A DNA stretch of 25,503 nucleotides. It comes from CAZUCE01 sp964619265 (GTDB taxonomy: Bacteria; Planctomycetota; UBA1135; GCA-002686595). The position numbers and the translations under genes were made by a program. The stretch spans positions 1-25,503 of the forward strand of contig CAZUCE010000053.1 of NCBI GenBank assembly GCA_964619265.1, written 5' to 3'. Each line of letters starts with the position of its first letter. Position 1 is the stretch's first letter. Below are positions 7,716-16,007 of the stretch, piece by piece. Under the pieces are notes generated by a model. The model saw nothing but the letters and a program-made list of their open reading frames with translations. It was not told the origin of the DNA and did no database searches.

Positions 7716-9983
7716 TTACAGGCCCGCTTGGAGGGCGCTCGATTCTTCGAGGAGCTCTTCGGGGGTCAGCTCTCGGTTCCAAATCCGGAGGTCGTAGAGC
7801 CTTCCGTCCAGCGGGTCGCCGCCGCCGACTTCATTGCCGACCAGGAACTCGCGCTCCGGCCAGCCTTCGAAGTCTCCGTCGACTTCGAATCGATCGACTT
7901 CCTCTCCGTTCAGGTAGACCTTGAGGAATCCGTCGCCGACCTGGTCGTAGGTGAACGCGAGCACCACGGGATCTTCGGCGTCCCAGCTAGCATCGACCGA
8001 CTCGTTCACGACTCCTTGGTTGGTAGCCAACCGAACACGGGCGGTTCCGTTGCCATTGTTCATGGTGCCGATTAGCGAGAAGTTGCGGTCTTGCAAGCTG
8101 TCACTCGAAGAGAACGTCACGATGCGTGCGAAGTTCTCTTGCAGGTCACTTTGGCGGAAAAAGGCCTGAACGGTCATCGCATTGGATTCCTGCAGCTTCT
8201 CAAGCAGATAGCTCGTGTCTGTCCCGGACGGACGGATCAGGCTGCTGTCTCCTCCGGACTGCTGCTCAAAATCAAGACCGGTCGTGGTCCCTTCGAGCAC
8301 CCAGTCGATTTCGCCATCGGCCTCGTTGAAGACGAGTTCAAATTCGCCACCGCCGTCATAAACGGAATTTCCGCCGAGGCTGGAGAACCCGTAGGCCAGC
8401 ACTGGAAGCATCTGGAAATTCGGACAGTTGGGAAGGTCCACGTTGTTGTCCCCGTCGGAGTAAAGAGGCAGCTCTTTTTCACCGTTCGGCTCAACCAATC
8501 GATGCAAACCGAGCCATCCGGAAGTTCCGAAGTCTTCGTCGTTCAAGTTGGCTCCGTTACCGACCTGCTGCGCGGTCCCGCGGCGATCGATCCGAACAAC
8601 CGCGCCTTCGTAGGCCTCACAGCCAAACATGACGCCTTCCGTTTCGGTGTAGTAGTAGAACAACCCCGGATCGACCGGGCCTCCGTTCTCCTGCAACAGC
8701 CCATCGGGAAGGCCGCTCAGCGTCGGGCTTCCAGCGGGCGGATATCCAAATTGGCCGGGGAAGAAAACCTCGTCGAAACGAATCAGGACGTCAAAGCAGC
8801 AAGTCGCGTCGTCGACATTCGCAATTCGACCCTCTAGCTGAGCCGTCCCGTCGGTGAACTCCCGCCAGCGGCCGGGTCCATCGACGAAATCCCACTGGCG
8901 TGATCCGGGGTAGTCCCGGATGTAGAAGGCGTGGTTGTCGGGGCTTCCTTCGGTCACGCACTTGTCGACGTTCGTCGCCGGGCACTCCGACTGACCGGCG
9001 ACAAAATTCAGGTTGTCGCCTCCGACCAGAACGACTTGCCCGTCCTCGGGCTGCGCTTCGATCGAGCTCGTGAAGCTGCCGCAAACCCCGAAATCGGCGG
9101 TACGCCCATCAGCTCCGCGACCGAGTTGAAGCGCTCCATTGAGATCCAATCGAACAGCCGCGCCGAATGCGTCGCCGAACCCGGCTAGGCTGCCTTCACC
9201 CGTCGTGTAGTAGTGCCAGGTCTGGGGATCGATCGTGCCGCCGTTCCCAAAGAAAGCGCTCGGAAGGAGCTTGAGATCCGGAGCTCCTGAAGGAGGAAAG
9301 GCAGCGTCCAGGCAATCCAGACGCCCTGCGAGTTCCATTTGAAGGCCGAGCCGGCGACCCGGGTTTCCAACGTTTTCTAGGAATCCAGTCAGAGTCGCCG
9401 TTCCGTCCGCGCGCTCTTCGATGCTACTCGCGCCGGTAAAGCGGAATTGGCCGCCAAGCCCCGGCGCATCGAAGACAAAGCCATCCGGCTGGATGGAAAG
9501 CGAAGGGTCGGTCGTGTTGTCGGCCAAGCAGCGCTCACATTCGCCGTTCGCCCAGATGAGCGAAATAACTTCCGAGGCGCAGGCCGGCAACGGATTCCCG
9601 AGCGGGAAGAGCAAGACTTGCATGAAAACCGGACCGTTCGCCAACTCCAAGTTGTCGCACGAACTAGTGAAGTCGATCTCCATCTCCCCGCTGGCCGGCA
9701 TGCTCGGAAGGTCGACCGCGGAAATCGATCCAGCCGAATCGAAGCCGAGCGTCGCGATTCCGTCGATGACAAATTCGCCTTTCACGGTGCCGAACACCAA
9801 GCAAGCACCAGCCCCAGGGGGGCCAGAAATCGTGATCGTCGTTTCCTGCCCAAGCTCAAAGATGGACTGATTGAGAGAGACCTCCACATCGAGGCTCTCC
9901 GCGGCTTGCAGGACGGGTGGGAACAGGGAAAAGAACAACGCTCCGAGCCCTAGGCTCGGAGCAATGCGGAACAGGCTTGACAT
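7716..9983 (-). CDS. Secreted protein with duplicated beta domain and C-terminal LamG domain
   Basis: The 755-residue protein has a Sec signal peptide (hydrophobic residues 8-25, likely cleavage after VLQA near residue 27). Residues 30-150 look like an immunoglobulin-type beta domain with a few cysteines. Residues about 180-300 and 368-490 are diverged copies of one module. Both carry 'DGTA-x-L-x-G', 'DP-x-x-[WF]-x-YYT-x-x-EG', 'GA-V-R-[LI]-D', 'G-x-GA' and 'DFG'. Similar modules occur in some PEP-CTERM-type surface proteins, but no sorting signal is seen here. Residues about 585-745 form a LamG/concanavalin-like domain (FLKVYLNGEEVDRFEVDG, GRLYDLRIWNRELTPEEL). LamG domains bind sugars or proteins outside the cell. 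A secreted or surface adhesive role is inferred. The leader has no Shine-Dalgarno site but a run of nine C on the coding strand 13 bases before the ATG. Confidence 0.82.
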   Translation of the reverse strand: MSSLFRIAPSLGLGALFFSLFPPVLQAAESLDVEVSLNQSIFELGQETTITISGPPGAGACLVFGTVKGEFVIDGIATLGFDSAGSISAVDLPSMPASGEMEIDFTSSCDNLELANGPVFMQVLLFPLGNPLPACASEVISLIWANGECERCLADNTTDPSLSIQPDGFVFDAPGLGGQFRFTGASSIEERADGTATLTGFLENVGNPGRRLGLQMELAGRLDCLDAAFPPSGAPDLKLLPSAFFGNGGTIDPQTWHYYTTGEGSLAGFGDAFGAAVRLDLNGALQLGRGADGRTADFGVCGSFTSSIEAQPEDGQVVLVGGDNLNFVAGQSECPATNVDKCVTEGSPDNHAFYIRDYPGSRQWDFVDGPGRWREFTDGTAQLEGRIANVDDATCCFDVLIRFDEVFFPGQFGYPPAGSPTLSGLPDGLLQENGGPVDPGLFYYYTETEGVMFGCEAYEGAVVRIDRRGTAQQVGNGANLNDEDFGTSGWLGLHRLVEPNGEKELPLYSDGDNNVDLPNCPNFQMLPVLAYGFSSLGGNSVYDGGGEFELVFNEADGEIDWVLEGTTTGLDFEQQSGGDSSLIRPSGTDTSYLLEKLQESNAMTVQAFFRQSDLQENFARIVTFSSSDSLQDRNFSLIGTMNNGNGTARVRLATNQGVVNESVDASWDAEDPVVLAFTYDQVGDGFLKVYLNGEEVDRFEVDGDFEGWPEREFLVGNEVGGGDPLDGRLYDLRIWNRELTPEELLEESSALQAGL

Positions 9984-10306
9984 GGGGGAAAAGCTAGGGG
10001 GGGGGTGGGCATGAGCGGCTGCGAAGACAGCCAGAGAATCGGTCTACAACCTAACCAAGAAAACTCGACAGCGCTCGTCGCGGGCCAACTTCCATGCTGG
10101 CACAACCTGGACCCTGGCCAAGCGCCGGGGAGTTGAGAGCCCGCGCCCCCCCCTTAAACATGCCTTTTCGAAGCGCTCCCCGCGGGTTCGCGGAATGCTC
10201 GATGCCGCGAATGAGCGCTCGCTCCCGGGCCAAAGAGGCCCGGCCGAGCGCCTCTATACATGAATGCCTAGAAGGGTCTGTCTTCCTCTTGCGGAAGCGC
10301 CAAAGC
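9984..10306. other. Intergenic region between the HU-like and LamG genes
   Basis: No gene is supported. It contains the G9 tract just before the LamG start (9997-10005), a C8 run near 10150 and small GC hairpins. A two-part hairpin at 10215-10251 and a partial duplication of the end of the HU-like gene (10268-10293) are listed separately. It should hold the promoter of the minus-strand LamG gene, but I cannot point to a convincing one. Confidence 0.5.
10215..10251 (-). terminator. Strong hairpin downstream of the HU-like gene
   Basis: A 7-bp stem (gcgctcg / cgagcgc) encloses a second 7-bp stem (ccgggcc / ggcccgg) with loop aaaga and a small internal bulge. It lies 55 bases past the HU-like stop at the end of a five-gene minus-strand cluster. 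There is no T tract, so it may be a weak or factor-assisted terminator or an mRNA 3'-end stabiliser. Confidence 0.45.
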
Positions 10307-10330
10307 CTAAAAGGGACTGTCCTTCTTGCG
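10268..10330 (-). repeat. Partial in-frame duplication of the HU-like gene 3' end
   Basis: The end of the gene (10307-10330) and a stretch 39 bases downstream (10268-10293) share about 20 of 24 bases, including a TAG stop. Both stops are in the same frame, 13 codons apart. The gene ends KKDSPF-stop, and the downstream copy would read EEDRPF-stop. Confidence 0.55.
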
Positions 10331-10675
10331 CTGAGGCGCGGCGGGCTTGGTTGCCTTGGGTTCGGGAGGCGGCGCGTAAGGCTTTGATTTCGCGATGCGA
10401 TCGGCCAGCTTTCGCCCCCCCTTGAATTTTACCTGCAACCGGCTCGGTACGTCGACCCGCTCAAGGGTCGAGGGGTTCTGCGCGCGCCGGGGCGCACGCT
10501 CGACGATCTCGAACACACCGAAGTCTCGGAATTCGATGCGGTGCCCCTTCTCGAGCTCATCGGCCATTTCAGACAAGAACCGATCGATCACATCTTGCAC
10601 CGACTTCTTCTGCAGACCGGTCTGATCGGCGATGCGCTGGACGAGGTGCTGGCGGGTGACGGTGGGCGGTCGCAT
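10307..10675 (-). CDS. HU/IHF-family DNA-binding protein with Pro/Lys/Ala tail
   Basis: The protein has 122 residues from the ATG at 10675. The HU fold is clear: TRQHLVQRIADQTGLQKKSVQDVIDRFLSEMADEL (helices 1-2), GHRIEFRDFGVFEIVERAPR (the beta saddle with a DFG-F variant of the usual GFG-F), and the DNA-intercalating arm with NP in RRAQNPSTLERVDVP. KFKGGRKLADRI is the closing strand and helix. A roughly 25-residue Pro/Lys/Ala tail (KPYAPPPEPKATKPAAPQ) follows. HU proteins bend and compact DNA. A TTG at 10741 overlaps the dtd stop as TTGA and could give 22 extra residues. Those residues are unlike HU, and the ATG has the C/T-rich leader typical of this genome, so I prefer the ATG. It is the last gene of the trpS-to-HU minus-strand cluster. 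Confidence 0.88.
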   Translation of the reverse strand: MRPPTVTRQHLVQRIADQTGLQKKSVQDVIDRFLSEMADELEKGHRIEFRDFGVFEIVERAPRRAQNPSTLERVDVPSRLQVKFKGGRKLADRIAKSKPYAPPPEPKATKPAAPQRKKDSPF

Positions 10676-10737
10676 CGGAAGAACGGGGAGGGCGGGAGCC
10701 TGACAAGGAGGAGTTTCCAAGGGACTCCGGGTACCTG

Positions 10738-11223
10738 TCAACCGCGGGCTGAATCTACTGGGGTCTGGGGTTTGCGCTCGAGCAAGAAAGTCGCGGGCCC
10801 GTCGCCGGTGATCTCGCAGCGCATGGGCGCGCCGAACCGCCCGGTTCCGACCGTCACGCCGGCTCCACGGGCTAGTTCGATGAAGCGTTCGTAGAGCGGC
10901 TCGGCCAACACCGGGTCGGCAGCCTGGTCGAAGGACGGACGGCGTCCGCGGCGACCGTCTGCGGCGAGCGTGAACTGGCTGACGACCAAGAGCCCAAGCC
11001 TCTCCTCGAGCAGCGAACGATTCATGCGGCCGTCCTCATCCTCGAACACGCGGTAGTGAAGAATATCTTCGACCAGGCGCTGGGTCTCACGCTCGGTGTC
11101 GCCCTTCAGAACGCCAAGCAGAACGAACAGTCCCGAACCGATCTCACCGGTTGTATCGAACAGACCGGCCTCGTTCTGGGCAATCACCCGGGCGTGCGAC
11201 ACGCGTTGAAGAACGGCGCGCAT
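10738..11223 (-). CDS. dtd: D-aminoacyl-tRNA deacylase (DTD)
   Basis: The 161-residue protein starts with MRAVLQRVSHARV, the typical DTD opening. The SQFTL motif is at 82-86 and the Gly-cisPro motif at GDGPAT (about 140-145), with FGAPM just before it. Together these form the active site that excludes L-amino acids. DTD is a cytoplasmic dimer that hydrolyses D-amino acids (and glycine from tRNA-Ala) off tRNAs, protecting translation. Length and motifs are normal. Its ATG shares a base with the upstream TPR gene stop (TGATG), so translation is likely coupled. Sharing a strand with trpS fits a loose translation-quality grouping. Confidence 0.95.
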   Translation of the reverse strand: MRAVLQRVSHARVIAQNEAGLFDTTGEIGSGLFVLLGVLKGDTERETQRLVEDILHYRVFEDEDGRMNRSLLEERLGLLVVSQFTLAADGRRGRRPSFDQAADPVLAEPLYERFIELARGAGVTVGTGRFGAPMRCEITGDGPATFLLERKPQTPVDSARG

Positions 11224-12368
11224 CAGATTCCCGGAACCTCTTCCCCGAGCGCCCGTTCCAGGCGCGCTAGCTCAACTTGGGCAGCGAGCAGCTGCAGAGC
11301 CGCTTCGCCGCCCTCTCCGCCGGAACTGGCGGCACCTGCGGATTCCGCTGCCCGGCGCCACGCGTCGCGCGCGCCGGGGCGATCCCCGAAGCGCACTTCG
11401 AGCAGCTTCGCCTCCTGGATGTGAGCCCGAAACTCCGAAGGGTCCAGCTCGGCGGCCTCGCGCGCCGATGCCAGCGCCTGGTCGAAGGAGCCGACTCCGT
11501 CCGCGGCTACCACCAGGTCTAGAAGCCGCCGGACAGCTAGGGCTGGAGACCGCGGTTCAAAAGCCATCAAGCGTCCGTAGGCGCTGTCATAGCGCTCCTC
11601 GGCCAGCTCCAGCTCGACCAAATCGAGGATGGCCTGATCGCGAATGTCCCCGGAAACACGAGGATCGCCGCCGGTCTCGCGCAGCCATTGAACGTGGGCC
11701 CGGATCGCCCGCGGCCGGTCGCCTTCAAGCGCGATCAAGGCCGCCTCCAGCGCACGTACGCGAGGATGTCCGGCATCCAGTTCGAGCGCCACGTTCAGCG
11801 CGGCGCGCGCATCGGCCAAACGATTCAGCCGAACCAGGACGTGCGCCCGGCCAAAGTGGGCCCAGATCTCGCGCGGATCCAGCCCGAGCGCTTCGTCGAG
11901 CAGGCGCAAAGCGGCCAATTCGTCGTCCTCGATACGGGCCGCGAGCACCAGCTCTTGAACGGTGCCGCCCTCTTCAGCTCGCAAGGCATACCAGCGCCGC
12001 AGAAGAGTCCGCGGGGAACCCTCGGAGGACCGTGCGGCTGATACCAGATCGCGAGTGAGCGACTCGATCGTTCCGCCGGACTCGAGGAGCTCCAACTCGA
12101 GGTCCTGGCGCAAAGAGCCGATGGTGAGGTTTTGGGGCGCCACACGCCCGAGTTCGACCAGCCGTTCGAGCGCGCGCTCACGGCGCCCCGCCTCTAGATC
12201 GTCACGAACGACGGTCAGGGCTTCGAGTTGGCCGGGCTGGAAGAGATCCGAGACCCCCGGCTCACCGCCCCATTCAAGAACCGAAGGTCCAGCGCAGGCG
12301 CCCAATACTAGCGCGCCGCCGAGCGCTAGCCGAACCAGCACCCGCGTCGCCGCCCCACCTAGGGTCAT
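11223..12368 (-). CDS. TPR-like lipoprotein
   Basis: The protein has 381 residues from the ATG at 12368, which overlaps the stop of the upstream gene as ATGA. Longer readings add an unlikely Arg-rich start. A lipoprotein signal ends in LGAC (Cys25). The body is almost all helical, with TPR-like pairs such as ALRLLDEALGLDPREIWAHFGRAHVLVRLNRLADARAALNVALELDAGHP (about residues 150-205) and ALASAREAAELDPSEFRAHIQEAKLLEV near the C terminus. It should be anchored at the membrane facing the periplasm and act as a protein-protein scaffold. The partner is unknown, though the coupled small lipoprotein upstream is a natural candidate. Confidence 0.75.
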   Translation of the reverse strand: MTLGGAATRVLVRLALGGALVLGACAGPSVLEWGGEPGVSDLFQPGQLEALTVVRDDLEAGRRERALERLVELGRVAPQNLTIGSLRQDLELELLESGGTIESLTRDLVSAARSSEGSPRTLLRRWYALRAEEGGTVQELVLAARIEDDELAALRLLDEALGLDPREIWAHFGRAHVLVRLNRLADARAALNVALELDAGHPRVRALEAALIALEGDRPRAIRAHVQWLRETGGDPRVSGDIRDQAILDLVELELAEERYDSAYGRLMAFEPRSPALAVRRLLDLVVAADGVGSFDQALASAREAAELDPSEFRAHIQEAKLLEVRFGDRPGARDAWRRAAESAGAASSGGEGGEAALQLLAAQVELARLERALGEEVPGI

Positions 12369-12955
12369 CGCCCCTGCCCGGCCTCGGGCGTCGATAGCGA
12401 CTCGCCCGAAGGCAGTTGAGCTTCGCGGGTAGCGGCTTCGGCCCACGGATCGCCTGAGAATTCCAGCAGTTCGCCGTCCATGCTGTCGACCCCCGAGTAG
12501 GCCCGCACGGTCGCGCCACCTTTGGCGCGCAGCGCGACGGGTCGTCGGTCCACAGCAAACAGCACGCGTAACTCGACGAATGCGGCCAACTCCCAGTTGT
12601 CCAGCTGGGCCGAAATCTCAACGATCGGATGCACATCCTTGCGCTTGTAGATGTGCAGCAGCCCCTCCGGGGTGACCTCGGTCGAATAATCGACCAGCTC
12701 GGGGAATTGGCGCCCTGCGAAGTGATCAATCAGCCCTGGCGGCCCTTCGATCTCGATGATGTCAGCGATGACCCCGGTCGGTTCCATGAACGCCTCGGTC
12801 CACGGCTCAGCCGCCGCCGCTTCCCGAATCTTCACCTGATCCGGCTTCTGCTTCTGGCCGGTCGTGCAACCGATCGAAAGCAACACGAGCACCAGGGCGC
12901 CGAACGGAGCCAGGACGCCCACCAGGGCATGGTCGGAGAGAGGAGATCGGAGCAT
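12365..12955 (-). CDS. Small lipoprotein of unknown function
   Basis: The 196-residue protein has an N-terminal hydrophobic stretch ending in the lipobox LSIGC (Cys30), so it is probably exported and lipid-anchored. The mature part is acidic and mixed alpha/beta, with no family I recognise. The segment LDNWELAAFVELRVLFAVDRRPVALRAKGGATVRAYSG looks like a run of beta strands. Its stop overlaps the start of the TPR-like lipoprotein (ATGA), suggesting the two are made in a fixed ratio and may interact. It lies 211 bases downstream of trpS, behind a set of degenerate repeats. Confidence 0.65.
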   Translation of the reverse strand: MLRSPLSDHALVGVLAPFGALVLVLLSIGCTTGQKQKPDQVKIREAAAAEPWTEAFMEPTGVIADIIEIEGPPGLIDHFAGRQFPELVDYSTEVTPEGLLHIYKRKDVHPIVEISAQLDNWELAAFVELRVLFAVDRRPVALRAKGGATVRAYSGVDSMDGELLEFSGDPWAEAATREAQLPSGESLSTPEAGQGR

Positions 12956-13031
12956 GGCGCGTGCGAGAAGTTGTGGGTCGAGGGACCGCCCAGGATATCA
13001 CCGGCCGGTTCGCCCGAGAGCGGTCGGCTCC

Positions 13032-13136
13032 GCATCCAGATTTGGGGCGAGGACCATCTGGGCATCCAGAGCTGGGCCAGGTATCCGAGACTCGGGCCGG
13101 GCATCCAAGACTCCCGGCATCCAGAACTTGGAGAGC
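13032..13136 (-). repeat. Five degenerate GGATGC-containing repeats after trpS
   Basis: On the minus strand five copies of a core like N-N-T-C-T-N-GGATGC (one copy GGATAC) occur between the trpS stop and the next gene. On the plus strand the copies begin near 13032, 13062, 13081, 13101 and 13117, spaced 16-30 bases. The region has no supported gene. It may be a transcript-processing or regulatory element, or the remains of a tandem repeat. Confidence 0.5.
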
Positions 13137-13166
13137 ACCCCGCTCGCCGGCCAGCGAGGCGAAGAC

Positions 13167-14150
13167 TCAGCGCAGACCGCAGGCGGCGAGGGCTCGGTCT
13201 CGAACCGATCGAGCTCGCTGGCGGGCCTTTTCAGCGCCTGCAGCGAGGATCCGGTCGACTTCCGCGGGATCGGAGAGAAGCTCCTCACGGCGTGCGCGGG
13301 GCTCGGCGAAGCGCTCTTCGATGGCTTCGATCAGGCGCACCTTGAGATGGCCGTACCCCGGAGCGCCTTCGCCCCCTTGGCGCAGGCGATTGCCCCAATC
13401 GTCCCACTCGGCGGGCTCCAGAAAGAGCCTGAGCAAGTCCATGACGAGCAGCTCGGCCGGGTCCTTGGGTTCCTGGGGCTCGCGACTGTCGGTCACGAGC
13501 TTGCCCACGCGCTTCTTGAGCGGCTTGCCGCTCTCGAAGATCCACACGTCGTTGCCATAGCTCTTGCTCATCTTCTCGCCGTCGAGACCCGGCACCCTCT
13601 GCATGGCTTCGCTGGCGGCAAGCCGCGCCTCGGGACGCACGAAAACCTCGCCATAGTGGGCATTGAAGGAGGCCGCCATGTCCTGGGTCATCTCCAAGTG
13701 CTGAACTTGGTCCTTGCCGACCGGAACGTGGGTCGAGTCGTAGGCCAGGATGTCGGCGGCCATCAGCACCGGGTACGTGAACAGCCCGAGGTTGGGTTTG
13801 ATGCCGTGGGCGACCTTGTCTTTGTAGCTATGGGCGCGCTCGAGGAGCCCCATGCCGGTCACTGTCGAGAGAAGCCAGGCGATCTCGGTCACCTCGGGAA
13901 CATCGCTCTGGCGGAACAGGCAGGCCCGATCCGGATTCAGGCCTAGGGCCAAGTAGGTCACGGCGACCTCGCGAACCAGCTCGCGGAGCTGGGCCGGATC
14001 GCGGGAGGTCGTGAGGGCGTGGTAGTCAGCGATGAAGTAGAAATGCTCACCGGCCGCCTTGGACAGCTCGATGTGCTGGGCAATGGCGCCGAAGTAGTTG
14101 CCTAGGTGCTGGCGGCCAGAGGCCTGGATTCCGCTGAGATAGACCGTCAT
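13167..14150 (-). CDS. trpS: Tryptophan--tRNA ligase
   Basis: The 327-residue class I synthetase has the normal TrpRS length. The ATP-binding HIGH-type motif is SGIQASGRQHLGNY (HLGN at 15-18), and the signature KMSKS is at 193-197. TYPVLMAADILAYDSTHVPVGKDQVQHLEMTQDMA is the tryptophan-binding and dimer region. It attaches Trp to tRNA-Trp in the cytoplasm. The residues just before HLGN (ASGRQ rather than the common PSGxL) are a mild variant. It is transcribed divergently from the W-P repeat lipoprotein, with 131 bases between the two starts. I saw no T-box or trp attenuator upstream. Confidence 0.97.
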   Translation of the reverse strand: MTVYLSGIQASGRQHLGNYFGAIAQHIELSKAAGEHFYFIADYHALTTSRDPAQLRELVREVAVTYLALGLNPDRACLFRQSDVPEVTEIAWLLSTVTGMGLLERAHSYKDKVAHGIKPNLGLFTYPVLMAADILAYDSTHVPVGKDQVQHLEMTQDMAASFNAHYGEVFVRPEARLAASEAMQRVPGLDGEKMSKSYGNDVWIFESGKPLKKRVGKLVTDSREPQEPKDPAELLVMDLLRLFLEPAEWDDWGNRLRQGGEGAPGYGHLKVRLIEAIEERFAEPRARREELLSDPAEVDRILAAGAEKARQRARSVRDRALAACGLR

Positions 14151-14281
14151 GCCGCGTGGGAAGAAGTCATGTGGTAGCTAGGGCCGGGAGGGCCGGGAGC
14201 ATAGCCTTTCAGACTGGACAGCTCGCCTCACTCGCTGGTTCCCTCCGTGAGTCGCGGGCGCGCTGCCCCCCCCTTCCATCC
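14151..14281. promoter_or_regulatory. Divergent intergenic region (trpS / W-P repeat lipoprotein)
   Basis: These 131 bases must hold the promoters of two divergent genes. A perfect tandem 9-base repeat (ggccgggag twice) lies at 14182-14199. The side facing the plus-strand gene ends in a C8 run and ttccatcc before the ATG. I could not identify -35/-10 boxes with confidence. Confidence 0.4.
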
Positions 14282-15904
14282 ATGAATTCCCTGAGCCGGT
14301 TCCTGACAACCCTCGCGACAGCAGCTCTGCTGCTCGCGCTGGGAGGCTGTGCGGCTCCCGGAAGCGACCTGCACGTCGCGCCGCTGTTCACTCGCCTGGC
14401 CACGGCCGACGAAGGCACCGAGACCGAAGCCTTCGGAGGGATGCTGTTTTCGCGCCGCGAGCATCGCCCGATCGTCGGTGGTGGAGGCGAGCTCTCGGCG
14501 CGCGCGCTTCGTCCGTTTTACGGCTGGCGGCGGGTGGGTGAAGATCGCGAGCGCGTAGATTTTTTGGTGCCGCTCGGTTTTTGGAAGCGCAGCGGCAGCA
14601 GCGTCAACTCACTCCTCGCTCCTTTGTACTACTACCGTTCGGCCCCGGCCGGCTGGCGCGACGGGGAACCAGGCACGCTCGACACCGATGGAATCCAGGG
14701 CGAGCGCGAATTCGACCTGTTCGTGGTGCCTGGCATCTTCTGGTCTAAGAATCGGCGCGGTGCAGACAAGCTCGGTTGGTTCCCGTTTCTCGGTCGCCTC
14801 AAAGACTTCGCGACCTACGACCAGATGGACTTCTTCCTGTTCCCGCTGTACTCGAAGGTCCGCCGTGGAACCGACACGCTGCACAACTTTCTTTGGCCGT
14901 TCTTCGGACTCAAGACCGGCGATAGCGACCGAGTCCACTGGCGCGTTTGGCCCCTGGTTGGGCGGAAAGCCGAGCCGAACCGGTTCGAGCGAGGTTTCGC
15001 ACTCTGGCCACTGTTCGTTTGGAATCGCGAACGCCTCGGTCTACCCAAAGAAGAACAAAAACGGACCTTCCACTCTTGGCCGCTGATCGGTTTGCATCGG
15101 GATCGCACCTACCGTTCGATCACGAGCTTCTGGCCCTTCTTTGGCTTCGCCTGGGATCCGCGCGCTAAGGAAACCGGCGGCGAGCCGTTCCGAGCACTCG
15201 ACTTTCCTTGGCCCTTCGTTCGCGTCCAGTCTGGCGGCGCCCAACCCGCGGCCGACGCCCGCTTGCGATTCTGGCCGCTTTACTCTTACGTCGAAGGCGA
15301 CGGACTCAAGTGGTGGACCACGGCCTGGCCGCTGGTGCACCGCAGACTCGAAGTCGCGGAGGCCTACGAGCGAGCCAGCTTCTATGTGCTGCCCTTCTAT
15401 CAGCACTGGGACCTGCGCCGGAATCAGCCGGAGGAGAAGTACCCAGAAGTTGAGCGCTGGCGTCGACTGTGGCCGCTGTACCGCTACGAACGACTCGGCG
15501 AAGCGCGCCGACTGGCGTTCCCTTCGCTCAGCCCGCTCACGCGCTCCAGCGTGTTCGATTTCTACTACGGGTGGATGTGGGAGCTGTTCTCCATCGAGCG
15601 CGAGGGGTCCCGCTCCAAGCACCGATCTTGGCTTGGGCTCTACCGGCGCGAGGCCGACGCCTACGAGCAGCGCACCTCGATCGCCGGCCTGTGGTCCAGC
15701 CGCCACTTCGAGGGCCCCACCGGCGAGGTGCGCGAGACCTCCCTGTTGTTCGGCCTGATCCGTTGGCGCAGCGGAGACCCCGAAGCTGGCCCCGGCCTGA
15801 TGCGACCGGCGTTTCCTGGTCCCGGCTGGCCCTCCCAGTGGTCCCGGCCCCTCGGATCCCAACGCCCCTCGCCCTCCCCCTTCGCGACCGGCGTCCCGCG
15901 CTAG
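14282..15904 (+). CDS. Lipoprotein with about 15 W-P-[LF] aromatic repeats
   Basis: The protein has 540 residues from the ATG at 14282, chosen because it starts a perfect lipoprotein signal (LALGGC, Cys23). The mature protein is built from short motifs such as LWPFFGL, VWPLVGR, LWPLFVW, SWPLIGL, FWPFFGF, FWPLYSY, AWPLVHR and LWPLYRY, about 15 in all. They are spaced mostly 15-40 residues apart and separated by charged stretches rich in Arg and Glu. The alternation of aromatic strands with charged turns suggests a beta-rich, possibly barrel- or propeller-like envelope protein. I do not recognise a named family. It lies 103 bases upstream of mlaE on the same strand, so it may be cotranscribed with the lipid transporter and act as an outer-membrane partner, which is an inference from position only. 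Confidence 0.75.
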   Translation: MNSLSRFLTTLATAALLLALGGCAAPGSDLHVAPLFTRLATADEGTETEAFGGMLFSRREHRPIVGGGGELSARALRPFYGWRRVGEDRERVDFLVPLGFWKRSGSSVNSLLAPLYYYRSAPAGWRDGEPGTLDTDGIQGEREFDLFVVPGIFWSKNRRGADKLGWFPFLGRLKDFATYDQMDFFLFPLYSKVRRGTDTLHNFLWPFFGLKTGDSDRVHWRVWPLVGRKAEPNRFERGFALWPLFVWNRERLGLPKEEQKRTFHSWPLIGLHRDRTYRSITSFWPFFGFAWDPRAKETGGEPFRALDFPWPFVRVQSGGAQPAADARLRFWPLYSYVEGDGLKWWTTAWPLVHRRLEVAEAYERASFYVLPFYQHWDLRRNQPEEKYPEVERWRRLWPLYRYERLGEARRLAFPSLSPLTRSSVFDFYYGWMWELFSIEREGSRSKHRSWLGLYRREADAYEQRTSIAGLWSSRHFEGPTGEVRETSLLFGLIRWRSGDPEAGPGLMRPAFPGPGWPSQWSRPLGSQRPSPSPFATGVPR

Positions 15905-16007
15905 ACCCGCCGGACGTAGGTTCAAAGCCAGGGGCGAAATCCCCATCTGGCGCCGGGTCCGTGAATCCGCTTCCCCCCACCCTTCCGAGCCCAGAGACTG
16001 CACCCCC

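Noticed and set aside
7047..7797. Open frames running through the Ns
   Set aside because: They cross undetermined bases and overlap the real genes on both sides. The gap length is not known.
10094..10387. Plus-strand open frame of 97 codons next to the HU-like gene
   Set aside because: It runs antisense into the HU-like gene and has no recognisable feature.
12864..13946. Long plus-strand open frame (360 codons) opposite trpS
   Set aside because: It lies antisense to trpS, which has all its motifs, and crosses the degenerate repeat region. Open antisense frames are expected in GC-rich genes.
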